From Cohnella panacarvi Gsoil 349 (GTDB lineage: Bacteria; Bacillota; Bacilli; Paenibacillales; Paenibacillaceae): 64,000 nucleotides of DNA. The stretch spans positions 3,248,936 to 3,312,935 of the forward strand of contig NZ_KI911563.1 of NCBI RefSeq assembly GCF_000515335.1. Direction: 5' to 3'. The notes below the pieces were generated by a model that had not been told where the DNA came from, did no database searches, and was given only the letters and a program-made list of their open reading frames with translations. A program made the position numbers and the translations under genes. The number at the start of each line of letters is the position of its first letter. Positions within the stretch are counted from its first letter, which is position 1. This document shows positions 44,391-52,360 of this stretch, in pieces.

Positions 44391-45011
44391 ATGCAGAATT
44401 TCATCGGATATATGTTCTTCTCGTTTATTGAAGGCTTTGCCGTTTTCGCTTTAATGTTCTATTTGTTCCGAATTGATTTGGCAAAATACCTAACACCTAT
44501 CACTCTCTTGAATATTTTTATTAATTGTGTAAGCTTTTTTGTTCGAGAAGAGTCGTCACTTTCGACTCTGTCTCCTATAGTTAATTTATTAATATGTATT
44601 CTGTTCATAACGCTCTTTGCGGGTACTCCGATTATATGGTCTATCATCATAGCATTAACGGGATTCATGGCTTTTGGATTGATTCAATTATCAATAGTGT
44701 TTTTCTCTGCATTAACGGTGGATCAAGTGCAGGATGCGACATGGAAAATTTATATGGTTCAATGTGTTTCTGGTGTAGTTGGGACTGCTATAGCTTTTGT
44801 AATCTATAGGCTTGGTTATGGGTTTAGCTTTGAGTTTGAAAAACTTCGTTTCAGATGGGAACGCATTCTTATTATTAGTTTGGTTATTGTGTTTTTTGTT
44901 GTCATAGTTGTGACATTGGCAATAAGGTCATTATTTGGTCTGCTATTAGTCGTTGCAATAGGATTTGCACTTCTTTTACTATACTCACGTTGGAAGGATG
45001 TCGATAGATGA
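44391..45011 (+). CDS. AgrC-like membrane sensor protein without kinase domain
   Basis: The ATG at 44391 has GAGGAG nine bases upstream. The 206-residue protein is almost entirely hydrophobic, with about six membrane helices and a short positively charged end (LLYSRWKDVDR). Its topology resembles the N-terminal sensor half of AgrC-type receptors, but it stops before any HisKA or HATPase domain, and its end overlaps the agrB-like start by four bases, so it has not been cut by a frameshift visible here. The DNA is much more AT-rich than the flanks. The AgrC relation rests on topology and context, not on a conserved motif. Confidence 0.6.
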   Translation: MQNFIGYMFFSFIEGFAVFALMFYLFRIDLAKYLTPITLLNIFINCVSFFVREESSLSTLSPIVNLLICILFITLFAGTPIIWSIIIALTGFMAFGLIQLSIVFFSALTVDQVQDATWKIYMVQCVSGVVGTAIAFVIYRLGYGFSFEFEKLRFRWERILIISLVIVFFVVIVVTLAIRSLFGLLLVVAIGFALLLLYSRWKDVDR

Positions 45012-45541
45012 TCAGAATCTTATCTAGAGGTATCGCTAAAAAAATTAAAACTGTTGTTCCCCATCATCCGGTATCGGAACAAGTGCTGGCTTATTCTATC
45101 TCTTTCTTGTTGAACACGATATTCGTAATTTTGTTTTCTATGCTAGTATCGCTATTCACGGGCAGATATATAGAGACAGCTATTGCGCTGTTCTCATACG
45201 CCATAATTAGACAAGCATCTGGCGGATTCCATTTCGAATCGGGATGGCTGTGTATAGTTGCCTCGACAGCTGCGATCACCGCAATATCCTTTTCAAATTT
45301 TGGAGATTCTATTTTAATCATTTTAACTTTTCTCAGTTTGTTGATTGCTTTAGTATTCTCTCCATCGAGAATCGAGAAGCAGACTAGAATTCCAAAGAGG
45401 TATTACCCATTGCTGAAAGTATTATCAATGGTAATCATTTCGACAAGCTTCTTGTTTGGGTCGTCAGTAGTTACAACTTCATTTTTCGTTCAGAGCTTAA
45501 CCTTGATCCGTTATGGTAAGGAGGTGAGGACGAACCTATGA
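45008..45541 (+). CDS. agrB: AgrB-family peptide processing protease
   Basis: The 177-residue membrane protein has the AgrB signature RQASGGFHFESGWLC, in which the catalytic His and Cys are seven residues apart as in AgrB of staphylococci. Five to six membrane segments surround it. AgrB cleaves the C-terminal tail of the AgrD precursor and forms the thiolactone ring of the autoinducing peptide. It overlaps the upstream sensor-like gene by four bases and the agrD-like gene by four bases (ATGA), a compact translationally coupled unit. Confidence 0.9.
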   Translation: MIRILSRGIAKKIKTVVPHHPVSEQVLAYSISFLLNTIFVILFSMLVSLFTGRYIETAIALFSYAIIRQASGGFHFESGWLCIVASTAAITAISFSNFGDSILIILTFLSLLIALVFSPSRIEKQTRIPKRYYPLLKVLSMVIISTSFLFGSSVVTTSFFVQSLTLIRYGKEVRTNL

Positions 45542-45660
45542 AGAAAAGGCTCGTTTATAACATTGCTTCAATTTTAGGTGCGTTAGCTGTAATAGTTGTT
45601 AGTACAGCCTGTTGGACATTTTGGCACCAAGACGAAACTCCTGAAGAGCTTTTGAAATAA
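45538..45660 (+). CDS. agrD: AgrD-type cyclic autoinducing peptide precursor (40 aa)
   Basis: Starting at ATG 45538 behind GGAGGTGAGG, this 40-codon gene encodes an amphipathic, basic N-terminal helix (MKKRLVYNIASILGALAVIV), then VSTACWTFWHQ and the acidic tail DETPEELLK. The tail closely resembles the DEVPEELT tail of staphylococcal AgrD that AgrB recognises. Cys25 would close the thiolactone, giving a ring of five residues (CWTFW) or up to seven if cleavage falls right before DETPEEL. The secreted cyclic peptide would be a cell-density signal. Confidence 0.88.
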   Translation: MKKRLVYNIASILGALAVIVVSTACWTFWHQDETPEELLK

Positions 45661-45684
45661 CGAATTCATGGAGGCAAGTCCCAT

Positions 45685-46068
45685 ATGATTCTTCAATTAG
45701 CTGTTACACGTGACGAGGAAGGCAAAGACGGATTCATCAATGTTCCAGCGGGGAAGCTTTTATTTCTCGAATACGATATGTCGAAGAAATGGGTTCTCGC
45801 CCACACGATGGAGGATTGTTATTACGTCGCAGGGACGCTGACCTATCTAGTGACGGCATTGAAGGCCAATGGATATGAGTTCGAAAAGGTCGACCGCAAC
45901 ATCGTCGTTCACATTCCGAAGATCAAGCGACTCGATCGATTGAACACCTTCGCTTACTTTGAGTACGAAATACATAAGTCATCCAAGAGAATAACGCTTT
46001 CTAGAAAGTATTTCGACAAGCTGTTGTCGCGAGAGTACGTTCAGGATCCGAATATGGTAATCATCTAG
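45685..46068 (+). CDS. Stand-alone LytTR DNA-binding regulator
   Basis: The ATG at 45685 follows ATGGAGGCAAG, 24 bases after agrD. The 127-residue protein appears to consist of a LytTR-type domain only: GKLLFLEYDMSKKWVLAHTMEDCYYV, a helix (LTYLVTALKANGYEFEKVDRNIVVHI), and a final strand-rich part ending RITLSRKYFDKLL. There is no receiver domain, unlike AgrA. It is probably the output regulator of the agr-like cassette, but how a signal would reach it without a kinase is unclear. The family call is moderately sure. Confidence 0.72.
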   Translation: MILQLAVTRDEEGKDGFINVPAGKLLFLEYDMSKKWVLAHTMEDCYYVAGTLTYLVTALKANGYEFEKVDRNIVVHIPKIKRLDRLNTFAYFEYEIHKSSKRITLSRKYFDKLLSREYVQDPNMVII

Positions 46069-46096
46069 GCTGCCCGCGAGGGCAGTCTTTTCTTTC
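46069..46096 (+). terminator. Terminator of the agr-like cassette
   Basis: CTGCCC-GCGA-GGGCAG follows the stop codon at once and runs into TCTTTTCTTT. Confidence 0.75.
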
Positions 46097-46126
46097 TGAT
46101 AGCTGTAGCGTCGAGTTAGTTTGATT

Positions 46127-47010
46127 TGTGCTTGCAATGTTCTCGCAGACTGATTAGGTTTGAGTAGGGCTGAGCGAAGGGGATACCGATAAAAGGGTGC
46201 GATAGATAACAACAAATCGGTAGTTATTTGTGAGCCGTTCGCCTCCCAAGGGTGGAATAACAACCAAACGATAGTTAATGGAGCGCAGTTGAGCCGATTT
46301 TCGGAATTCTACTAATATTAAGTGCAAATGTGTGTTATTTCGGCGTGTGGTGGGATTTTTAGCGAATTAAGTGCAAATGTGTGTTATTTCGGCGCGCGGT
46401 GGGATATTTAGAGAATTAACTGCGTATGCATGTTATTTTCGGGGTGTGATTTGTGTTTGCAGCGTTCTCGAAATCTGCTGAGGTATGATTAAGGCTGAGC
46501 GAGGGGGATACCGATAAAAGGGTGCGATAGATAACAACAAATCGGCAGTTATTTGTGAGCCGTTCGCCACCCAAGGGTGGAATAACAACCAAACGATAGT
46601 TATTGGAGCGCGGTTGAGCCGATTTTCGGAATTCTGCTAATATTAAGTGTAAATGTGTGTTATTTCGGCGTGTGGTGGGATTTTCAGCGAATTAAGTGCA
46701 AATGTGTGTTATTTCAGCGTGTGGTGGGATTTTCAGCGAATTAAGTGCAAATATGTGTTATTTCGGCGTGTGGTGGGATTTTCAGCGAATTAAGTGCAAA
46801 TGTGTGTTATTTCGGCGTGTGGTGGGATTTTCAGCGAATTAAGTGCAAATGTGTGTTATTTCGGCGTGTGGTGGGATTTTCAGAGAATTAACTGCGTATG
46901 CAGGTTATTTCGGAGTGTGGCGGAACTTTTAGCGAATTAACTGTGCATGCGCGATATTTAGACGTGTGAGTTGTACCTGCAACGGTCTCGCAGACTGATT
47001 GCGGCGTCGA
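46127..47010. repeat. Large repeat field: AATAACAAC elements, 49-bp tandem units and a 325-bp direct duplication
   Basis: Forward AATAACAAC units (about 46207 and 46257, 50 bp apart) lead into 49-bp tandem units with GTGCAAATGTGTGTTATTTCGG starting at 46321 and 46370. The whole block is then repeated 325 bp further on (marker GGCTGAGCG at 46168 and again at 46493), with the 49-bp unit expanded to five copies at 46646, 46695, 46744, 46793 and 46842, followed by diverged copies to about 46960. A decayed third copy of the block edge (CTCGCAGACTGATT) lies at about 46987. No gene is called in this stretch. Confidence 0.92.
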
Positions 47011-47088
47011 ACTTGCACGAAATGTTCGTTGTCCGGATGTATCTCTCCCGGTATTCCCGAAGAGTCGGAAATGAAACCGCTTTTATCA

Positions 47089-47118
47089 TGGACACCGAAT
47101 GTTAGCCTTTGTTATAAT
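47089..47118 (+). promoter_or_regulatory. Sigma-A promoter of the nuo operon
   Basis: TGGACA (47089-47094) and a perfect TATAAT (47113-47118) have 18-base spacing. The first gene starts 68 bases downstream. Confidence 0.7.
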
Positions 47119-47185
47119 TGTGGATGGATTTGTCTACATAGCATGCCGTAGTGCGCGTCAAATAACTGATCGCGGAGGCGATGAT

Positions 47186-47557
47186 TTGGAGAAGTACATC
47201 AATTCTTACGTCATTGTTACCGTCTTCCTGATCCTGGGGATTTTGTTTCCGATCTTCGTTCTTTGGCTAGGAAAGCAGTTGCGTCCGCATAAGCCGACCG
47301 ATGCCAAAAAGACGACCTATGAGAGCGGCAACGAACCCGTCGGCGTTAGCCAGATTCGCTTTAACGTCCGTTACTATCTTTATGCTTTGATGTTCGTCAT
47401 CTTCGATGTCGAAACCGTATTCCTCTATCCTTGGGCCGTTGCGTATAAGCAAATGGGCCTCTTTGCATTGACCGAGATGATCATCTTCGCAGGATTATTA
47501 TGCATCGGGCTTGTATATGCCTGGAGGAAGAAGGTATTCAAATGGAATTCAATCTAG
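47186..47557 (+). CDS. nuoA: NADH-quinone oxidoreductase subunit A
   Basis: The start is a TTG at 47186, seven bases after GGAGG; upstream in-frame codons lack a ribosome-binding site. The 123-residue protein has three membrane helices and the conserved loop [12 protein letters not shown], followed by [19 protein letters not shown]. It is a membrane-arm subunit of complex I near the quinone site. It overlaps nuoB by 16 bases. Confidence 0.95.
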   Translation: MEKYINSYVIVTVFLILGILFPIFVLWLGKQLRPHKPTDAKKTTYESGNEPVGVSQIRFNVRYYLYALMFVIFDVETVFLYPWAVAYKQMGLFALTEMIIFAGLLCIGLVYAWRKKVFKWNSI

Positions 47558-48060
47558 AGAACGTATCTCCAGAGGATCGCAAAGAGATCGAGCGCAACGT
47601 CTTCTTCGGCACGATCGAGCAGCTTAAGGGCTGGGCGAGAAGCAACTCGCTATGGCCGCTGACGTTCGGGCTTGCCTGCTGCGCGATCGAGATGATGGCG
47701 TCGGGCGGCGCCCATTACGATCTGGACCGCTTCGGCGTCATGTTCCGTACGTCCCCGCGCCAAGCGGACGTGATGATCGTCTCGGGTACGGTTACGAAAA
47801 AAATGGGACCGTTGCTCAAACGGTTGTACGATCAAATGCCGGAACCGAAGTGGGTTATCGCGATGGGCTCTTGCGCAACAGCCGGAGGGCCTTACGTGAA
47901 ATCCTACTCGGTCGTGAAGGGCGTCGACCAGCTCGTGCCCGTTGACGTCTATATCCCAGGCTGCCCGCCGAATCCCGCGGCGCTGATCTATGGAATCAAT
48001 AAGCTTCAAGAGAAGATCCGCTACGAGGCGAAAACCGGAAAGCGGGTGATCGACCGATGA
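47542..48060 (+). CDS. nuoB: NADH-quinone oxidoreductase subunit B
   Basis: The ATG at 47542 follows GGAGGAAGAAGG. The 172-residue protein carries the four cysteines that bind cluster N2: the pair in [10 protein letters not shown], then [10 protein letters not shown] and IPGCPPNP. N2 is the final iron-sulfur cluster that reduces quinone. It overlaps nuoC by four bases. Confidence 0.97.
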   Translation: MEFNLENVSPEDRKEIERNVFFGTIEQLKGWARSNSLWPLTFGLACCAIEMMASGGAHYDLDRFGVMFRTSPRQADVMIVSGTVTKKMGPLLKRLYDQMPEPKWVIAMGSCATAGGPYVKSYSVVKGVDQLVPVDVYIPGCPPNPAALIYGINKLQEKIRYEAKTGKRVIDR

Positions 48061-48947
48061 GCGAAGAGAACGAAAACAAGCCGACAACCGAGCAACCGGC
48101 GGGTTCCGCGCCTGCTGAGCCGGGTGCGGAGCAAGCGACACCGGCGCAGTCGGCAGCAGCGCAACCGGCAACAGAGCAAGCGACACCGGCACAGCCGTCA
48201 GAGCAGTCGGCAACAGCGCAACCGGCAGCAGAGCAACCTGCCGCCGAGGCGCCTCGCAAGGAGACGGACGAAGAGAAGGCTGCCCGCCGCAAGGCGGCGT
48301 TCGAAGCGAAGCAAGCCGCGAAAGCGGCTGCCGCCCAGGCCGCGGCGGAAGCGGCTAAAGCCGCTCAGCAAGCGAATGCGTCTGCGCCGGCAACTGCGGA
48401 AACGCCCGCGGCAGCCGCGGAAGGCGCTCCTGCCGGGGAATCGCCGCCGGCCCCGCCGGCCCCGCCTTCGCCGAGCCAGCCGCGCTTGAATCGCGTCGTT
48501 ACGCTGCTCAGAGAGTTGGTAGCCGAAGACGCGGTTGAAGAATCGTATATTAACGAGCCGAACGATCATCTGCCGACGCTGGTCATCAAGAATGAGCATT
48601 GGCTGCAATCGGCTCAGTTGTTCCGCAATCATACGGAGCTTGCTTGCAATTACTTGCGCAACGTCTCCGGCGTCGATTACGAGACTTATATGGAAGTTGT
48701 CTATTATCCATGGAACATGGACGCTCGCGAAGGTTACTGCATCAAGGTCAAAGTCGACCGCGAACAGCCTAGCGTGGCGAGCGCGACGCCGATCTGGGAG
48801 ACGGCCAATTGGAACGAGCGCGAAATCTACGACCTGCTAGGAATCGATTTTCCGGGCCATCCGGATCTCAGGCGCATTATGATGCCTGACGACTGGGAAG
48901 GCCATCCGCTACGCAAAGACTACGTCCCGCTCGATCCGGAGGTGTAA
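48057..48947 (+). CDS. nuoC: NADH-quinone oxidoreductase subunit C with long low-complexity N-terminal extension
   Basis: The C-terminal 150 residues are a normal 30-kDa subunit ([60 protein letters not shown]). About 145 residues precede it, made of Ala, Gln, Pro, Glu and Thr repeats (EQATPAQ-like units) and then an Ala/Lys helix. The DNA of the extension shows matching short direct repeats, so it has grown by slippage. The ATG at 48057 overlaps the nuoB stop, so the extension is probably translated. Such tails occur in Paenibacillaceae NuoC; their role is unknown. Confidence 0.93.
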   Translation: MSEENENKPTTEQPAGSAPAEPGAEQATPAQSAAAQPATEQATPAQPSEQSATAQPAAEQPAAEAPRKETDEEKAARRKAAFEAKQAAKAAAAQAAAEAAKAAQQANASAPATAETPAAAAEGAPAGESPPAPPAPPSPSQPRLNRVVTLLRELVAEDAVEESYINEPNDHLPTLVIKNEHWLQSAQLFRNHTELACNYLRNVSGVDYETYMEVVYYPWNMDAREGYCIKVKVDREQPSVASATPIWETANWNEREIYDLLGIDFPGHPDLRRIMMPDDWEGHPLRKDYVPLDPEV

Positions 48948-48954
48948 GGCACAC

Positions 48955-50055
48955 GTGATTCGTACAGAAGAACTGTTGCTCAATGTCGGCCCGCAGCACC
49001 CGAGCACGCACGGCGTATTTCGGATCGTCGTCAAGCTGGACGGGGAAATCATTACGGAAGCGACGCCCGTCATGGGGTATTTGCACCGGGGCACGGAGAA
49101 GCTCGCCGAGAATTTGAACTATACGCAGATTATTCCTTATACCGACCGCATGGATTACGTGTCGGCCATGACGAACAACTACGTGCTCGTGCACGCTGTG
49201 GAGAAAATGATGGGACTGGAAGTGCCGGAACGCGCGGAGTTTCTCAGGCTCGTCGTCATGGAGCTTCAACGGATCGCCAGCCACCTCGTCTGGTGGGGGA
49301 CTTATCTTCTCGATATTGGGGCGATTAGCCCGTTCCTGTACGCGTTCAGCGACCGCGAGCGCATTCTTGGCTTGTTCAACGAGCTGTGCGGCGCGCGGCT
49401 GACTTACAACTACATGCGCGTCGGCGGCGTGAAGTGGGACGCGCCGGACGGCTGGATCGACCGCGTCAAGACGTTCGTCAAAGACATGTACGTTCGTCTG
49501 GACGAGTATCATAACCTGGTCAGCGGCAACGAAATTTTCCTCGCGCGGATTAAGGGCATCGGCCAATACGACGTCAAGACCGCCATCGAATACGGTTTGT
49601 CAGGAGCAAACCTGCGCTGCACGGGCGTGGATTGGGATCTGCGCAAAGCCGAGCCATACAGCTTATACGACCGGTTCGACTTCGACGTCGTGGTCGGCAA
49701 GAACGGCGATTGCTACGACCGATATCTATGCCGTCTTGGCGAGATTACGCAAAGCCTGCGCATTCTCGAGCAAGCGCTGGAGCAATTTCCGGGAGAAGGC
49801 GATACGATGGGCAAAGTGCCGCGCGTCATTCGCCCGCCTGCCGGGGAGATCTACGTGCGCATCGAGTCGCCGCGCGGCGAGATCGGCTGCCACATCGTAT
49901 CCAAAGGCAAAGCGGAGCCGTATCGCCTGAAATTCCGCCGGCCATCGTTCGTAAACCTGCAAATTTTGCCAAAGCTGCTTATCGGGGAGAACATGACGAA
50001 CATGGTCACGATCCTTGGCGGCATTGACATCGTGCTAGGGGAGGTCGACTGCTGA
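48955..50055 (+). CDS. nuoD: NADH-quinone oxidoreductase subunit D
   Basis: The GTG at 48955 follows GGAGGTGTAAGG. The 366-residue protein is a typical 49-kDa subunit: NVGPQHPSTHGVFRIVV, the quinone-site region GYLHRGTEKLAEN, and the C-terminal DIVLGEVDC. Together with NuoB it forms the quinone-reducing chamber. Its last base is the first base of nuoH (TGATG). Confidence 0.97.
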   Translation: MIRTEELLLNVGPQHPSTHGVFRIVVKLDGEIITEATPVMGYLHRGTEKLAENLNYTQIIPYTDRMDYVSAMTNNYVLVHAVEKMMGLEVPERAEFLRLVVMELQRIASHLVWWGTYLLDIGAISPFLYAFSDRERILGLFNELCGARLTYNYMRVGGVKWDAPDGWIDRVKTFVKDMYVRLDEYHNLVSGNEIFLARIKGIGQYDVKTAIEYGLSGANLRCTGVDWDLRKAEPYSLYDRFDFDVVVGKNGDCYDRYLCRLGEITQSLRILEQALEQFPGEGDTMGKVPRVIRPPAGEIYVRIESPRGEIGCHIVSKGKAEPYRLKFRRPSFVNLQILPKLLIGENMTNMVTILGGIDIVLGEVDC

Positions 50056-51059
50056 TGCAGCATTTCTGGAACGATCCGCTTGGCTGGGGGAATGCCGGCA
50101 TCTTCATCGCGGGAGCCGTCGCGGTTCTTGCCGTCGTCATATTCTTCGTTACGTACGCCATCTACTTCGAACGGAAGTTCATCGGTTGGATGCAGTTCCG
50201 CAAAGGACCTAACCGCGTAGGCCCGCTAGGGTTGCTGCAGACGGTCGCGGACGTCGCCAAGCTCCTTCTCAAGGAGGACACGATACCGAGCAAAGCCGAC
50301 AAAGGCTTGTTCGTCTTGGCTCCGGTACTCGCGTTCGTCCCTTCCTTCGTCGTGCTGGCGTTCATCCCGTATAGCATGAACCTGCAATTCGCCGATCTTA
50401 ACGTCGGCTTCCTTTACTACATCGCGCTGTCCGGGATTACGACGATCGCCATCGTCGTCGGCGGTTGGGCGTCCAACAACAAATACTCGTTGCTCGGCGG
50501 CATGCGCTCGGCTGCTCAGATGATCAGCTACGAGGTGCCGCTTGTCATGTCCATCGTCGGTGTAGTGATGATGACGGGAAGCTTGAATCTGCGAGATATT
50601 GTTATCGCGCAAGAAGGTTATTTCTGGGACTGGAACTTCCTGCCCCAAATTCTCGGGTTCGGCATATTCGTTATTTCCGCCATCTCGGAGCTGAATCGCA
50701 CGCCATTCGACTTGCCGGAAGCCGAGTCGGAGCTCGTCGCGGGTTACCACGTAGAATACAGCGGCTTTCGGTTCGCGTTCTTCATGCTTACGGAGTATAT
50801 CTACCTCTATGCGATTGCATGTCTAACGACCCTGCTGTTCCTGGGCGGCTGGAACCCTCCGTTCCCGCAGCTTGATTTCATTCCCGGGGTGCTGTGGTTT
50901 TTCCTGAAATTCGCGTTCATCGTGTTCACGATCTTCTGGATACGGGCTACGTTCCCGAGGCTCCGCGTCGACCAACTCATGAGCCTGGCGTGGAAGGTGC
51001 TGCTGCCTCTCGCGATACTGAATATTTTCTTGACGGCGCTAGGCATTGAATTGATGTGA
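50055..51059 (+). CDS. nuoH: NADH-quinone oxidoreductase subunit H
   Basis: The 334-residue membrane protein has eight or so helices and the conserved blocks FERKFIGWMQFRKGPNRVGP and ELNRTPFDLPEAESELVAGY. It forms the junction between the quinone site and the proton pumps. The start overlaps the nuoD stop. Confidence 0.97.
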   Translation: MQHFWNDPLGWGNAGIFIAGAVAVLAVVIFFVTYAIYFERKFIGWMQFRKGPNRVGPLGLLQTVADVAKLLLKEDTIPSKADKGLFVLAPVLAFVPSFVVLAFIPYSMNLQFADLNVGFLYYIALSGITTIAIVVGGWASNNKYSLLGGMRSAAQMISYEVPLVMSIVGVVMMTGSLNLRDIVIAQEGYFWDWNFLPQILGFGIFVISAISELNRTPFDLPEAESELVAGYHVEYSGFRFAFFMLTEYIYLYAIACLTTLLFLGGWNPPFPQLDFIPGVLWFFLKFAFIVFTIFWIRATFPRLRVDQLMSLAWKVLLPLAILNIFLTALGIELM

Positions 51060-51075
51060 ACGGGGGGCTGACGAC

Positions 51076-51522
51076 ATGAAAGGAATGCTTAAAGGGCTTG
51101 GCGTTTCGCTTAAAACGATGAGCAGCAAGAAAGTGACGATGTCGTATCCGGATATGCCGGTGGTCATGCCGGACCGTTTCCGCGGCATTCAATACTTCGA
51201 GCCGGACAAGTGCATCGTGTGCAACCAATGCGTGCGGATTTGCCCGACGGAGTGCATCACCCTGACAGGCAAAGCGAATCCCGATCCGGAGAAAAAGGGC
51301 AAAGTCATCGACACGTACGACATCAACTTCGAAATTTGCATCCTGTGCGATTTGTGTACCGAAGTTTGCCCGACGGAAGCGATCGTCATGACGAACAATT
51401 TCGAACTGGCTACCTATAGCCGCGATGACCTCTATAAGGATAAAGATTGGCTGTTCGCGAACAACGTGAACGTCCGCCAGGACAATAACAATATCGGCTC
51501 TCCGAAAGGAGGCGCCAAATAA
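51076..51522 (+). CDS. nuoI: NADH-quinone oxidoreductase subunit I
   Basis: The 148-residue ferredoxin-like subunit has two 4Fe-4S motifs, CIVCNQCVRICP and CILCDLCTEVCP (clusters N6a and N6b). Because nuoEFG are missing, NuoI is the outermost electron-accepting subunit encoded here and would take electrons directly from a partner protein. The C-terminus is Asn-rich. Confidence 0.97.
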   Translation: MKGMLKGLGVSLKTMSSKKVTMSYPDMPVVMPDRFRGIQYFEPDKCIVCNQCVRICPTECITLTGKANPDPEKKGKVIDTYDINFEICILCDLCTEVCPTEAIVMTNNFELATYSRDDLYKDKDWLFANNVNVRQDNNNIGSPKGGAK

Positions 51523-51525
51523 TCC

Positions 51526-52050
51526 GTGTTTAACTTCAACATTGATTTCAGCGGCGAGTTTTTCGCGTTCTTCTCGCTGGCGATCTGCGCGATCGTGGGC
51601 GCAGTCTTGGCGATCAACTTCACGAAAGTCGTTCATATCGTCATGTCGCTGGCGTTTACGTTCGTTGCGCTCGCGGGGTTGTACATTCTGCTGAACGCCG
51701 AATTCGTCGCTTTCGTTCAAGTGCTGCTCTATGTGGGAGCCGTCACGATTCTGATGATCTTCGGAATCATGATGACGAAGCACGACGGGGAGGGTCAGGA
51801 GCCGGCGCGTCCGCTCTTGGAGACGCTCGCGGCGATCGGCTGTATATGTCTGTTCGGCATTCTGTTCTTCGCGATCCGCAATGCGGACTTTCCCACGGAA
51901 GTCGCTCCGCTGCCGGACGACAATACCCGCGCTATCGGGTTAGAGCTGTTCAGCCGCTATGCGGTGCCGTTCGAGTTGATTTCGGTATTGTTAACGGTCG
52001 CGTTCATCGGCGCCGTCGCGCTGGCGAAGAGAGAGGAGGACCCGCAATGA
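51526..52050 (+). CDS. nuoJ: NADH-quinone oxidoreductase subunit J
   Basis: The GTG at 51526 follows AAAGGAGGCG. The 174-residue protein has five membrane helices and the conserved [18 protein letters not shown] helix with a bend. It overlaps nuoK by four bases. Confidence 0.95.
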   Translation: MFNFNIDFSGEFFAFFSLAICAIVGAVLAINFTKVVHIVMSLAFTFVALAGLYILLNAEFVAFVQVLLYVGAVTILMIFGIMMTKHDGEGQEPARPLLETLAAIGCICLFGILFFAIRNADFPTEVAPLPDDNTRAIGLELFSRYAVPFELISVLLTVAFIGAVALAKREEDPQ

Positions 52051-52355
52051 CGATGCTGGCCTCCTATCTGACGCTGGCGGCGGTGCTGTTCTGCGTCGGC
52101 CTGTACGGCGTGCTCACCAAGCGGAACGCAATCGTCGTTCTGCTTTGCATCGAACTGATGCTGAACGCGGTCAACCTCAATTTGATCGCCTTCTCGAAAT
52201 ACGGCGTAACCCCGTCCCTGACGGGTCAAATCTTCTCCTTGTTCACCATGACGGTGGCTGCGGCGGAAGCTGCGGTCGGCATGGCCGTCCTTATCGTATG
52301 GTATCGCAACCGTGCGACGGTGAACGTGGACGAATTCGACGAGTTGAGGGGGTAA
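52047..52355 (+). CDS. nuoK: NADH-quinone oxidoreductase subunit K
   Basis: The ATG at 52047 overlaps the nuoJ stop and has GAGAGGAGG upstream. The 102-residue protein has three helices, with the conserved Glu in [13 protein letters not shown] and a second in [13 protein letters not shown]. It is an antiporter-like proton path component. Confidence 0.95.
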   Translation: MTMLASYLTLAAVLFCVGLYGVLTKRNAIVVLLCIELMLNAVNLNLIAFSKYGVTPSLTGQIFSLFTMTVAAAEAAVGMAVLIVWYRNRATVNVDEFDELRG

Positions 52356-52360
52356 CTTTC

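Noticed and set aside
44391..45011. Frameshifted remains of a full AgrC kinase
   Set aside because: The frame ends cleanly and overlaps agrB by four bases; no kinase motifs occur in any frame between it and the LytTR gene, so decay by a recent frameshift is not supported.
46127..47010. Insertion sequence or transposase remnant
   Set aside because: No transposase-like frame, no terminal inverted repeats with target duplication; the region is made of short direct and inverted repeats only.
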